Below, one piece after another: positions 13,589 through 20,363 of a stretch of DNA of 22,834 nucleotides. Source of the DNA: CAYTWW01 sp043801855 (GTDB taxonomy: Archaea; Nanobdellota; Nanobdellia; Woesearchaeales; GW2011-AR15); NCBI GenBank assembly GCA_043801855.1, contig JAZDLQ010000055.1, forward strand, positions 1-22,834. Reading direction: 5' to 3'. Under the pieces are notes generated by a model. It ran no database searches and had not been told where the DNA came from. It saw only the letters and a list, made by a program, of their open reading frames with translations. The stretch's first letter is position 1, and each line of letters begins with the position of its first letter. The translations under genes and the position numbers were made by a program.

Positions 13589-14308
13589 CTATACTATCAC
13601 ATCCATCCCCTTCTCCTCTTTCAAAACCGCATCTTTTAGCGCCATCATGAATGTTTTTGAGAATGGTTTTAGATTATTGTACCTCTTATCAGCGCAATCT
13701 CCAGGCATAAATGCGCTTAATTTCCATCTGCACTTAAGCCCTGAAATCTCATCAGCAATCTTTAGCACATCCTCTTTTCGAAAAACAAGGTTAGGCACAA
13801 TCGTTGTCTCGATAGTCAGCATTGTTTTTTCGCTTCTTTCACTAAACAAACCTATTGTTTTTCTGATTTGAGATATCACTTCACCTGCAGGTAAAAAATA
13901 TGTCTCTGACTGCGTCACCTTCTGGTAATTCTCGTCAAATGGCGCTTTAATGCTCAATACAATCTCATCAAAAAGACTCTCTCTAAGTATTGCCTTTATG
14001 ACATCAGGTTTTGAGCCATTTGTCAAAAGGATATTTTTAAGGCCTTTTTCCTTTGAAAACTTTGCAAGAGAGAGCAAAGGAAACTTCTGTAATATAGGTT
14101 CCCCACCACAAAAAAGAACATAGCCAGATTCTGTGTGAGTAATGCTATTTCTAATGTCATTTATCTGCACTATAAATTCTTTTTTCTGTGAAAGAATACT
14201 CCCGTTATAGCAGTAATGACACCTAAAATTGCATCCTGCAAAAAGGATAGCGAGGCATCTCTTCCCATTATGATACGCTGGTTTGGTCCCTGCACAATAA
14301 AACTCCAT
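13589..14308 (-). CDS. Radical SAM activase-like protein (NrdG/PflA type)
   Basis: This 239-residue radical SAM protein has GCNFRCHYCYN with the cluster ligands C26, C30 and C33, the SAM-binding GGEP (68-71), and ILLTNGSKPD. Size and layout fit glycyl-radical-activating enzymes such as NrdG (anaerobic ribonucleotide reductase) or PflA; the N-terminus (KRCLAILFAGCNFRC) is of that type. NrdD is not in the window, so the partner cannot be named; activation of an anaerobic ribonucleotide reductase would suit the nucleotide genes nearby. The end of the gene lies 35 nt before the ATG of the secreted Cys-rich gene on the same strand. Confidence 0.82.
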   Translation of the reverse strand: MEFYCAGTKPAYHNGKRCLAILFAGCNFRCHYCYNGSILSQKKEFIVQINDIRNSITHTESGYVLFCGGEPILQKFPLLSLAKFSKEKGLKNILLTNGSKPDVIKAILRESLFDEIVLSIKAPFDENYQKVTQSETYFLPAGEVISQIRKTIGLFSERSEKTMLTIETTIVPNLVFRKEDVLKIADEISGLKCRWKLSAFMPGDCADKRYNNLKPFSKTFMMALKDAVLKEEKGMDVIV

Positions 14309-14352
14309 AAAATAAGAAAAGAATTAGATTAAATAAAAAAGTATTCATAATT

Positions 14353-14425
14353 TAGCAAATAACATTAGTATTAAAATAAAGTTTATTCTACTTTGCAAAT
14401 TTTAATATTGTGATGTTATTTGCTA
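14353..14425. repeat. 73-nt inverted repeat (hairpin or cruciform) in intergenic DNA
   Basis: TAGCAAATAACAT (14353-14365) and its exact reverse complement (14413-14425) are 47 nt apart. Inside them TATTAAAAT (14369-14377) and ATTTTAATA (14399-14407) form a second exact 9-bp pair, offset by 2 nt. The unit lies in the 191-nt gap between two divergent genes, 43 nt upstream of the TATA box of the + strand gene. It could be an operator pair, a structured RNA or a small mobile-element footprint. Confidence 0.5.
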
Positions 14426-14467
14426 TTTTGGTGCTAGCTGTCCAAACTGTTGAGGCGAGTACTAATA

Positions 14468-14475
14468 TTTATATA
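14468..14475 (+). promoter_or_regulatory. TATA box
   Basis: TTTATATA at 14468-14475 lies 32 nt before ATG 14500, the spacing of leaderless genes in this window. It therefore argues for a start at 14500 or 14503 rather than at 14485. Confidence 0.5.
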
Positions 14476-14499
14476 TAGCATTATATGGCCTGCCTTGTA

Positions 14500-15426
14500 A
14501 TGATGTCAAATACATGTGTTGTTGTTTCTACGCTCTATCAAAAGCAGGATGCTAATGGAGGAAATGGTTTAGATTGGAGAATAGGATTAGCCGATGCATT
14601 AATAGAAAAAGTTTTGCATTGTGGCTATCTTCTTACAGTAGTTGATGCTGGCTCAGTTCATAAGTTTACAACTAAACATGATAATGAACCATATTTTTTC
14701 AAAAAGCCACCTGCTACTTTAGGTATTTCAGCGCAAATAGCTATTCAGGTTGCATTGCAAAAAAATCCACACTCAAATTATTTTTTCTTGACCCAACCTG
14801 AAAAATATCCTGTTATTGAATCAATAGACTCTGTTGTTGATGCAATGCAACACCAAGGTGCAGCAGTTGGCATTCCATGCAGAAGCAAAGGCGGTTTTCA
14901 TAGCTATTATCCTCTACAGCGTATGTGTGAAGAACTTGGCAATCTTTTTTTCTATGAATTAACAAAAGAAAAAAGTAAAACGTATCTTGATATGTGGTTT
15001 GGAGTAACTTGTTTTTCAAGTGAAGCTTCCGCCTATTTTGTAAAACCACACGAATACTCTAATGTGTGGAACATGGGCTTTAATCCTATTCTTGAATATT
15101 TAATTGATGGCGGCAAAGTGGCATCTGCTGGTATTGATTACTTACAACCTCCAGAACAAGTATTGGCAGAAGAAAAAGATCCAAGATTTACTCTTAAAAG
15201 AATAAAACAGTTGGCATATTTAGTAGACGAATCTTATAGATATTGGAAAAAAATAGGAGAAATAATTTCTCCAAAAGCACAGAAACTATACAATTCAATT
15301 ACATTTTTATGTAGCAAATATATTGAATTGCCTAGACTAGAACAATCAAAGGTACCAGAATTAATTCAAGAAATAACACAACTGTATCAACAGTATGAAA
15401 AAGAATCTGTTGCTTTTCTGCATTAA
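14500..15426 (+). CDS. Hypothetical protein, possible GT-A fold transferase
   Basis: The frame is open from ATG 14485, but the TATA box at 14468 favours ATG 14500 (MMSNTCVVVSTLYQ), giving 308 residues. The N-terminal half alternates strands and helices (VVVSTLY, GLADALIEKVLHCG, LLTVVDAGS, AQIAIQVALQ, NYFFLTQPEKYP, AAVGIPCRS), a Rossmann-like order that resembles glycosyltransferases of the GT-A fold. The usual DxD is not evident; TQPEK occupies that place. The C-terminal third is helical (YLVDESYRYWKKIGE onward). I do not recognise the family, so the function is open. It is divergent from the radical SAM gene. Confidence 0.7.
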   Translation: MMSNTCVVVSTLYQKQDANGGNGLDWRIGLADALIEKVLHCGYLLTVVDAGSVHKFTTKHDNEPYFFKKPPATLGISAQIAIQVALQKNPHSNYFFLTQPEKYPVIESIDSVVDAMQHQGAAVGIPCRSKGGFHSYYPLQRMCEELGNLFFYELTKEKSKTYLDMWFGVTCFSSEASAYFVKPHEYSNVWNMGFNPILEYLIDGGKVASAGIDYLQPPEQVLAEEKDPRFTLKRIKQLAYLVDESYRYWKKIGEIISPKAQKLYNSITFLCSKYIELPRLEQSKVPELIQEITQLYQQYEKESVAFLH

Positions 15427-15467
15427 GCAACGAAAATAAATATTAAGAATAAAATTAAAAGAAAAAT

Positions 15468-15566
15468 TCACTCTTCTGAAAAAAAAGCATCTAGCTGCTT
15501 AGACTTAATCATCGCATCATAGCTAATATCAGTTGCCTTCGAAACCTTTGATTGTTTTTTTATCAC
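15468..15566 (-). CDS. Possible 32-residue protein downstream of dut
   Basis: Starting at GTG 15564-15566, 14 nt past the dUTPase stop, a frame encodes 32 residues beginning MIKKQSKVSKATDISYDAM and ending KQLDAFFSEE. A GGGGTGA lies about 8-11 nt upstream and could act as a Shine-Dalgarno. The composition (Lys, Ser, Asp, Glu) looks coding. The shortness and GTG start make it uncertain. Confidence 0.35.
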   Translation of the reverse strand: MIKKQSKVSKATDISYDAMIKSKQLDAFFSEE

Positions 15567-15580
15567 TGTCTTTTCACCCC

Positions 15581-16009
15581 TTAGATTTTTCCGCTGCTTC
15601 CAAAGCCGCCTTCGTTTCTTACTGTCTCATCAAGGTTTTTTGCCTCGATAAGGTTTGCATGTGCAATAGGTTGTATCAGAATCTGTGCTATTTTCATATT
15701 CTTTTGTATTGGAAAATTATCGCTGCCAAGATTTTTTAATACAACACAGATTTCTCCTCTATATCCTGAATCAATAACTCCGGCCAGAACATGAAGGCCA
15801 TTTTTTGATGCATACCCGCTTTTATCCCATACAAGGCCAACATAACCCATTGGTATTGCCATTTTTATTCCAGTCTTTACTGTTTTTCGCTCGCCTGCTG
15901 CAAGCACTAGCTCTTCATTAGAGCGCAGGTCAATTCCTGCATCGCCTGGATGGGCGTAGCTAGGCATTATCAAATCCGAACCCATTTTTAATATTCTTAC
16001 ATCTACCAT
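15581..16009 (-). CDS. dut: dUTP diphosphatase (dUTPase)
   Basis: This homotrimeric-type dUTPase hydrolyses dUTP to dUMP and pyrophosphate. All five motifs are present in order: AHPGDAGIDLRS, WDKSGYA, AGVIDSGYRGEI, KIAQILIQP, and the C-terminal RNEGGFGSSG. Motif 2 has Lys in place of the commoner Arg before SG. With ATG 16007-16009 it has 142 residues, normal for the family. That start lies 27 nt after a TATA-like TAAATATT; an ATG at 16015 and a TTG at 16024 are in frame but sit too close to it. The product dUMP is the substrate of the thymidylate-synthase-like protein. A possible 32-residue gene follows. Confidence 0.93.
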   Translation of the reverse strand: MVDVRILKMGSDLIMPSYAHPGDAGIDLRSNEELVLAAGERKTVKTGIKMAIPMGYVGLVWDKSGYASKNGLHVLAGVIDSGYRGEICVVLKNLGSDNFPIQKNMKIAQILIQPIAHANLIEAKNLDETVRNEGGFGSSGKI

Positions 16010-16189
16010 TTTCATGCACTGCAAATTAATATTTATCGACTAAGCGCCATTAAAAAACGCGCTTCGAGAACAGATTAAAAAATAAGTTTTGGCTTTATAA
16101 ATTCTATGACATTTTAATATATATAATCTAAAGCTATATGTTTTAGAAAAATAAACTTTATAAAGGAATTAATAAAAATTCGCAGATAA

Positions 16190-16690
16190 TTATTTCTGCA
16201 CCTGAAAAATAGAAATCAGTTCATCACTGATGATATTCCCTGTCACTGCATCAATCTTAATATTGAGAGTATTGAATGTCGTTGTGACATACGTAATATT
16301 CCATAGAAGGATTCCTTGTATATATTGAAGTACTGCAAATCTTTTCTGCGGCGTATGCGCAGGATATTTTTGATTTTGCATATGCTCAGTCTTGACAACT
16401 GCTTCCATAAATGTAATCCTGATTTGTGTTGTATCTATTTTTTTTACATCCTTTTCCTTTTCTTCATCCCGAAACATTGGAGAATCAGGATTTTTTGTGA
16501 TATTTTTAGATACGTTAAATGTCGCTAAAACATCAGCACTTGGAACATAGTATCCTACCTGCCACTCTGCATCTTCTAAATTATCAAAAATACAGAAGCC
16601 GTTTGCAAGAAAAGCATCACGATTCTCTTTTTTCCACTCTTCAAAAACCGCACTTGAATCAAGTATCCCAATTGCTGTTAAAAATTCCAT
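16190..16690 (-). CDS. Hypothetical protein with PepSY-like C-terminus
   Basis: This 166-residue soluble protein has no signal peptide or membrane helix. The N-terminal half includes AEWQVGYYVPSADVLATFNV. The C-terminal part, LLWNITYVTTTFNTLNIKID followed by AVTGNII, resembles the strand-DxxTG-strand pattern of PepSY domains. Its ATG overlaps the translin stop by one base (TAATG), so the two are translationally coupled and may act together. No function can be assigned. Downstream, 16025-16189 holds only AT-rich sequence and a short 6-bp inverted repeat (16042-16064). Confidence 0.75.
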   Translation of the reverse strand: MEFLTAIGILDSSAVFEEWKKENRDAFLANGFCIFDNLEDAEWQVGYYVPSADVLATFNVSKNITKNPDSPMFRDEEKEKDVKKIDTTQIRITFMEAVVKTEHMQNQKYPAHTPQKRFAVLQYIQGILLWNITYVTTTFNTLNIKIDAVTGNIISDELISIFQVQK

Positions 16691-17268
16691 TATAGTTTCC
16701 CCTTGATTTTAAGGTCGTATAAAACCTCATCAATTTTCTTTAGGTTCCATTTGATAGAATCAGATTTTTTCCTAAGTTCAGAGTTTCGTAAATCAAGCTT
16801 TAAAAATTCAAAATACACTTCTTCAACAATATTCTTGATTTCAACAACGGTGTTATAATCTCCTTTTATTGCGCTGAATACTGTTTTTCGCTCGAGCTCT
16901 CCTGTCAAATCGCATATCCCAAGAAGATAATCCTCATGGTCAAGCTTAAGCTTAATATGTGTCGGTATTTTTTTATATACTGCAAAAGAATAATAGCATG
17001 CTGCTTCAGCAAACTCCTGAAGAGCAGCAGAATACATTCCATAAGCATTCTTCTGGCTTTTTTTTCCAAGCGCAATAAGTACTGTTTTTTTAACGCATAC
17101 TGCCTCATACTGCTTTTTAGCTGTTTCCATATCTTCACGGTGCAATGAATAAATCACTTGCTTTGACATCGTAAGTATCTGCCTTGCGCAGTCAGCTATC
17201 GTGTTTCTTGCAGCCTCATCGGTTTCAAGCTTCTTTTTCATAACAAGAAAATCATTTTTATCAATCAT
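16690..17268 (-). CDS. Translin/TRAX family protein
   Basis: This all-helical protein of about 192 residues is close to archaeal translin homologues in length. Diagnostic segments are QEFAEAACYYSFAVYKKIPT, DYLLGICDLTGELERK, the acidic helix with VEEVYFEFLKLDLRNSELRK, and IDEVLYDLKIKG. Translin binds single-stranded nucleic acid, and the TRAX partner in eukaryotes and some archaeal homologues have RNase activity based on acidic residues of the helix around VEEVYFE. ATG 17266-17268 is preferred because GGAGTGA lies 8 nt upstream; the GTG at 17277 is part of that region. It is coupled to the PepSY-like gene downstream by a 1-nt overlap. Confidence 0.9.
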   Translation of the reverse strand: MIDKNDFLVMKKKLETDEAARNTIADCARQILTMSKQVIYSLHREDMETAKKQYEAVCVKKTVLIALGKKSQKNAYGMYSAALQEFAEAACYYSFAVYKKIPTHIKLKLDHEDYLLGICDLTGELERKTVFSAIKGDYNTVVEIKNIVEEVYFEFLKLDLRNSELRKKSDSIKWNLKKIDEVLYDLKIKGKL

Positions 17269-17350
17269 ATTAATCACTCCATTAATACAGGTATTGTAAA
17301 ATGCAGCATCTTATTTAAATTTATGGAGAACAAAGAAAAATTTGGTAAAC

Positions 17351-17364
17351 AAAAGATTTAAATA
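17351..17364 (+). promoter_or_regulatory. BRE/TATA promoter of the membrane protein operon
   Basis: AAAAGA followed by TTTAAATA (17357-17364) lies 32 nt before ATG 17389, a clear purine-rich BRE plus TATA element for a leaderless transcript. A nearly identical AAAGATTTATATA stands at the right end of the window. Confidence 0.6.
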
Positions 17365-17388
17365 CCGATTACTCTCTTTAAAAGAATA

Positions 17389-17967
17389 ATGGCGTCAACG
17401 TTTAGAGAGGCAATACTCTTTTTAGATAAGCTTGGCATTTACGAGGTTGTTTTACCTTTTTTACTGGTATTTACAACAGTATATGCAATATTAGAAAAAT
17501 CAAAGATATTCGGAACAGAAGAAATAGACGGAGTAACAGTTACAAGAAAGAACCTAAACAGCATGTTTGCATTTGTTGTAGGATTTCTCCTGGTCGCAAG
17601 CACACAACTGGTTGCCGCGCTTAATGAAGCAGTTGCAAATATTGCACTTCTATTGCTTTTAGCAACATGCTTTTTGCTTCTTGTCGGAACATTTCACACT
17701 GGAGAAGGTGAATTCAAACTGGAGAAAGGGTATGTTGCTGCATTTTCATTAATTATGTTTGTTGGAATAGTCTTAATATTCCTGCACGCTGTTAAGACAA
17801 AAGAAGGAACTCCCTGGCTTATATACGGCTGGGAGTGGATAGTAGATAATATTGACAGCGCCGCAGTCGGCGCGCTTATTCTTACGCTTTTTGTTGTAGG
17901 CATGATGTTTTATATCACTTCTTCTAGCGGAGGAAGTAGTGGAAAAAAGGAGGACGATAAAAAATGA
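17389..17967 (+). CDS. Five-helix membrane protein, paralogue 1 of 3
   Basis: This 192-residue protein has hydrophobic helices at about 18-37, 57-78, 81-102, 113-134 and 158-178, and a Gly/Ser then Lys/Asp hydrophilic tail (SSSGGSSGKKEDDKK) probably in the cytoplasm. The first helix, LPFLLVFTTVYAILEKSKIF, is nearly repeated in the next gene (LPFLLVFTIIYAVLYKSQIL) and weakly in the third (FTAVYAVL). It starts an operon with a good TATA box; its stop overlaps the next start by 4 nt (ATGA). No named family is recognised. The position beside a FlaI/GspE-type ATPase and FlaC/D/E-like coiled coils suggests a membrane part of that machine, which is an inference. Confidence 0.8.
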   Translation: MASTFREAILFLDKLGIYEVVLPFLLVFTTVYAILEKSKIFGTEEIDGVTVTRKNLNSMFAFVVGFLLVASTQLVAALNEAVANIALLLLLATCFLLLVGTFHTGEGEFKLEKGYVAAFSLIMFVGIVLIFLHAVKTKEGTPWLIYGWEWIVDNIDSAAVGALILTLFVVGMMFYITSSSGGSSGKKEDDKK

Positions 17968-18536
17968 ATTTTGAATCATCATTTAGATATCTTAATGAAT
18001 TAGGGGTTACAGCAGTAATTTTACCTTTTTTGCTTGTTTTTACTATAATTTATGCTGTTCTATACAAGTCACAGATACTTGGCGAGCCAAAAAAGCCATT
18101 TAATAAAATTGTCGCCTTAGTAATCGCTCTTGCAGTTATCTTTCCTCAGTTTACAGGAATTGGACCAAATGTTGTTCCAATAATTAACAACGCACTTCCA
18201 CAGGTATCAATTATCGGAATTGCAATAATAATGTTTCTTATTTTGATTGGAATGTGGGGAGTTAATGTAGATATTGCAGGCAAATCATTTGGTGGCTGGG
18301 TAGTAGTCTTATCAATGATAGCAATTGCAGTAATTTTTGCAAATTCAGCAGGTTGGCTTCCATTTATTCCTGAATGGACACTCTCCTGGATTGGAGATGA
18401 AACAATGTCGCTTATAATAATAATCCTAATCTTCGGCGTAATTATCTCCTTTATTACAGGAGAAGAAAAACCAGAAGATAAGAAAGAATCAAGATTAAAA
18501 ATGTTTGAGGATGTCCTTGGCGGCGGAAAGCATTAA
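17964..18536 (+). CDS. Five-helix membrane protein, paralogue 2 of 3
   Basis: This 190-residue protein has helices at about 14-34, 49-64, 84-100, 110-132 and 147-166, with a cytoplasmic tail of charged residues (EEKPEDKKESRLKMFEDV) ending GGGKH. It shares the N-terminal amphipathic segment (FRYLNELGV versus ILFLDKLGI) and first helix with the preceding protein, so the two arose by duplication. The ATG overlaps the upstream stop in ATGA. A loop between helices 2 and 3 contains FTGIGPNVVPIINNALP. It is co-transcribed with its paralogues; the function is unknown. Confidence 0.8.
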   Translation: MNFESSFRYLNELGVTAVILPFLLVFTIIYAVLYKSQILGEPKKPFNKIVALVIALAVIFPQFTGIGPNVVPIINNALPQVSIIGIAIIMFLILIGMWGVNVDIAGKSFGGWVVVLSMIAIAVIFANSAGWLPFIPEWTLSWIGDETMSLIIIILIFGVIISFITGEEKPEDKKESRLKMFEDVLGGGKH

Positions 18537-18552
18537 AAAACAAACTTAAAAA

Positions 18553-19128
18553 ATGGCATCTTTCCTTGACATTGGCTTTTTAAATAATTTTTCAAGCATT
18601 TTTGTAGTGATATTTATATTTACTGCAGTATATGCTGTTCTTACATTCAAAAAGCCACTTGGAGATAACAAGGGAATAAATGCATTAATTGCTTTTGCAG
18701 TTTCATTTATCTTTATTTTTTCAGAAGATGCAATACTTGTAATAAAAAATGCAGTTCCCTGGTGGACCATAATGATTATTTTGCTCATATTTTTAGTGAT
18801 AGCAAAAGAGTCATTTGGCGCTTCATGGGGAGGCGGATTTCCAACTACAATGGGTTCGTTTATCTTAATAGTATTTATAATTATATTTGTGTTTGCATGG
18901 GGTGGAGCAGTAGGTCAAAAAACTCTTGGCTACACAACAAGTAATTCATCAACAATAACAAATGCAGCAAGTAATATTAGAGGGGAAGGAAGTGTAGCGT
19001 CAGGAGATTTTAATGCTAATCTTGGAGCAACATTATTTCATCCAAAAGTACTTGGCGTAATCCTAATTTTAGTAATAGCGCTATTTTCTGTACTATTTAT
19101 AACATACCCAATCTCTTTTATGAAGTAA
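18553..19128 (+). CDS. Five-helix membrane protein, paralogue 3 of 3
   Basis: This 191-residue protein starts 16 nt after the second paralogue. Helices lie at about 13-32, 43-59, 71-85, 101-121 and 166-188. It keeps FTAVYAVL of the first helix but is the most diverged of the three. Unlike the others it has a loop of about 40 residues between helices 4 and 5 rich in Ser, Thr, Asn and Gly (TTSNSSTITNAASN), and it ends at the last helix without a charged tail. The loop is probably outside the cell. The start is ATG 18553, with no clear Shine-Dalgarno. Confidence 0.78.
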   Translation: MASFLDIGFLNNFSSIFVVIFIFTAVYAVLTFKKPLGDNKGINALIAFAVSFIFIFSEDAILVIKNAVPWWTIMIILLIFLVIAKESFGASWGGGFPTTMGSFILIVFIIIFVFAWGGAVGQKTLGYTTSNSSTITNAASNIRGEGSVASGDFNANLGATLFHPKVLGVILILVIALFSVLFITYPISFMK

Positions 19129-19161
19129 ATTATAGAATCAAAATTTGAGTAAAAAAAGAAT

Positions 19162-19752
19162 TTATAACTTATCCTGCCTTACTTTATCTGTAATTCTGGA
19201 TAACTCATGCACATTTTCAGTAAATGTCGGGAGAACCTTTGAAAACACTTTTTCCATTGCCTTAATTTCTGTTCCGACATCAAGTATGTGCTGATCATAT
19301 TCAGATATTTTCCCAATGACTGCGCGGTGAAGCTCGTCAAAAGATTGTTTTAGGCTGTCTGTTTTGAGCTCAACTGCCGCTATTCGGACTTCAGCTCTTG
19401 CCTTCCACTCAATAATCTTATTGACATCTTTAATTAGCTCTTCCCATTTCTCATCAATTATAGTTTCAATAAGCTCTTCAACCTTAGGGTCAAACTTATC
19501 CGGCACTAGGCTTGTTACGACGTCTTGAGAATCAGGCATGAATTCAGAGTTTTCAGCACCTCTTGTTTTTTGCGGCATCTGCATAAGATTTTCAGGCATG
19601 CTTTCAACTGCATTTTTTGTTTCAATATGATTTATTGCATCAAAAATCTGGGTATTTGAATATCCTTGCCTGATAAGATTCTGGATAATGTCATTATTTG
19701 ACATTCCCTGCTGTTTCATTGTCCTTATCAGATTGATTGGTGACTCAGCCAT
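19162..19752 (-). CDS. Coiled-coil protein resembling archaellum accessory FlaC/E
   Basis: This 196-residue protein has no membrane helix. Residues 10-42 hold a twofold helical unit (QGMSNNDIIQNLI and QGYSNTQIFDAIN), like a small UBA- or SHOCT-type domain. A Pro/Met/Gln-rich linker runs to about 85. The rest (86-196) is long coiled coil: EKWEELIKDVNKIIEWKARA, then a heptad-rich stretch to the C-terminus. This recalls FlaC/FlaCE proteins, the cytosolic ring parts of archaella, but the match is by pattern only. A TATA element (TATATAAA) overlapping the stop of the upstream gene could give it its own transcript. It converges with the third membrane paralogue. Confidence 0.78.
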   Translation of the reverse strand: MAESPINLIRTMKQQGMSNNDIIQNLIRQGYSNTQIFDAINHIETKNAVESMPENLMQMPQKTRGAENSEFMPDSQDVVTSLVPDKFDPKVEELIETIIDEKWEELIKDVNKIIEWKARAEVRIAAVELKTDSLKQSFDELHRAVIGKISEYDQHILDVGTEIKAMEKVFSKVLPTFTENVHELSRITDKVRQDKL

Positions 19753-19780
19753 TTTATTCTATTATTTTGTTAATTAATGT

Positions 19781-20242
19781 TTATATACCTTTTGGTTTCT
19801 TTTTGATTTCCTCAACAATATCCCTTATCATCTTTTCAGCTTCGCTTCTCCTGACAAAAGACATAGGGTCCCAAAGGTCAATGTACTTTGAAAGCAACGC
19901 AACTTCGCCTTTGTCGACTGTCTGCTGCATCTCTTCAGTAAGCATCCTTATTTTGGTGTTCAATTCAATGATTTCTTTTTTCAGGTCGTTTATTGTTGAA
20001 TTCACAAGCCTGAAATCATCACTAAGTTTTTTTGTATCATCAATCATATTCTGGTCTGTCAGCTGATTTTTTTTCCTGAGGTTAGAGTATCTTTCTTCGA
20101 GAATTCTAAGGCGCCTCATAATCTCATTGATGTCACCGGCTATTTTCTGGCTTGCAGCATCAAAATTCTGAGGCTTTGGCGCAGGAGTTAATCCTCCGGC
20201 AGGAGGGCCAGATGGTTGTACCTGAGGGCTTTTGCCTAACAT
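19781..20242 (-). CDS. Coiled-coil protein resembling archaellum accessory FlaD/E
   Basis: This 153-residue protein has a Pro/Gly-rich N-terminus (1-25), a long coiled coil (27-112, for example INEIMRRLRILEERYSNLRK), and a C-terminal segment KYIDLWDPMSFVRRSEAEKM. The YIDLWDPMxFV phrase resembles the C-terminal domain of archaeal FlaD/FlaE, where a similar Trp-Pro-Met pattern occurs. It is probably cytosolic and may bind the secretion ATPase encoded divergently 121 nt away. A TATA-like element (AGTATTTATAG) lies about 32 nt before the ATG. The FlaC/E-like gene follows after 28 nt. Confidence 0.78.
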   Translation of the reverse strand: MLGKSPQVQPSGPPAGGLTPAPKPQNFDAASQKIAGDINEIMRRLRILEERYSNLRKKNQLTDQNMIDDTKKLSDDFRLVNSTINDLKKEIIELNTKIRMLTEEMQQTVDKGEVALLSKYIDLWDPMSFVRRSEAEKMIRDIVEEIKKKPKGI

Positions 20243-20315
20243 AAGATTAAATCATAATTTGAATACTATAAATACTTTTTGGATGGGAAAAATAGTGTTA
20301 GCCCAAAAAAAGCAA

Positions 20316-20324
20316 CATATATAT
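20316..20324 (+). promoter_or_regulatory. TATA box of the secretion ATPase gene
   Basis: ATATATATA at 20316-20324 precedes ATG 20364 by more than 40 nt. The transcript should therefore carry a short leader, matching the Shine-Dalgarno GAGGGG at 20355-20360. Confidence 0.45.
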
Positions 20325-20363
20325 AGCAAATTCATATTTAGATTAAAGTAATAAGAGGGGAAA

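Noticed and set aside
16042..16064. AAGCGC/GCGCTT short hairpin upstream of dut
   Set aside because: A stem of only 6 bp with no T-run, no conserved position and no tRNA or known RNA pattern around it.
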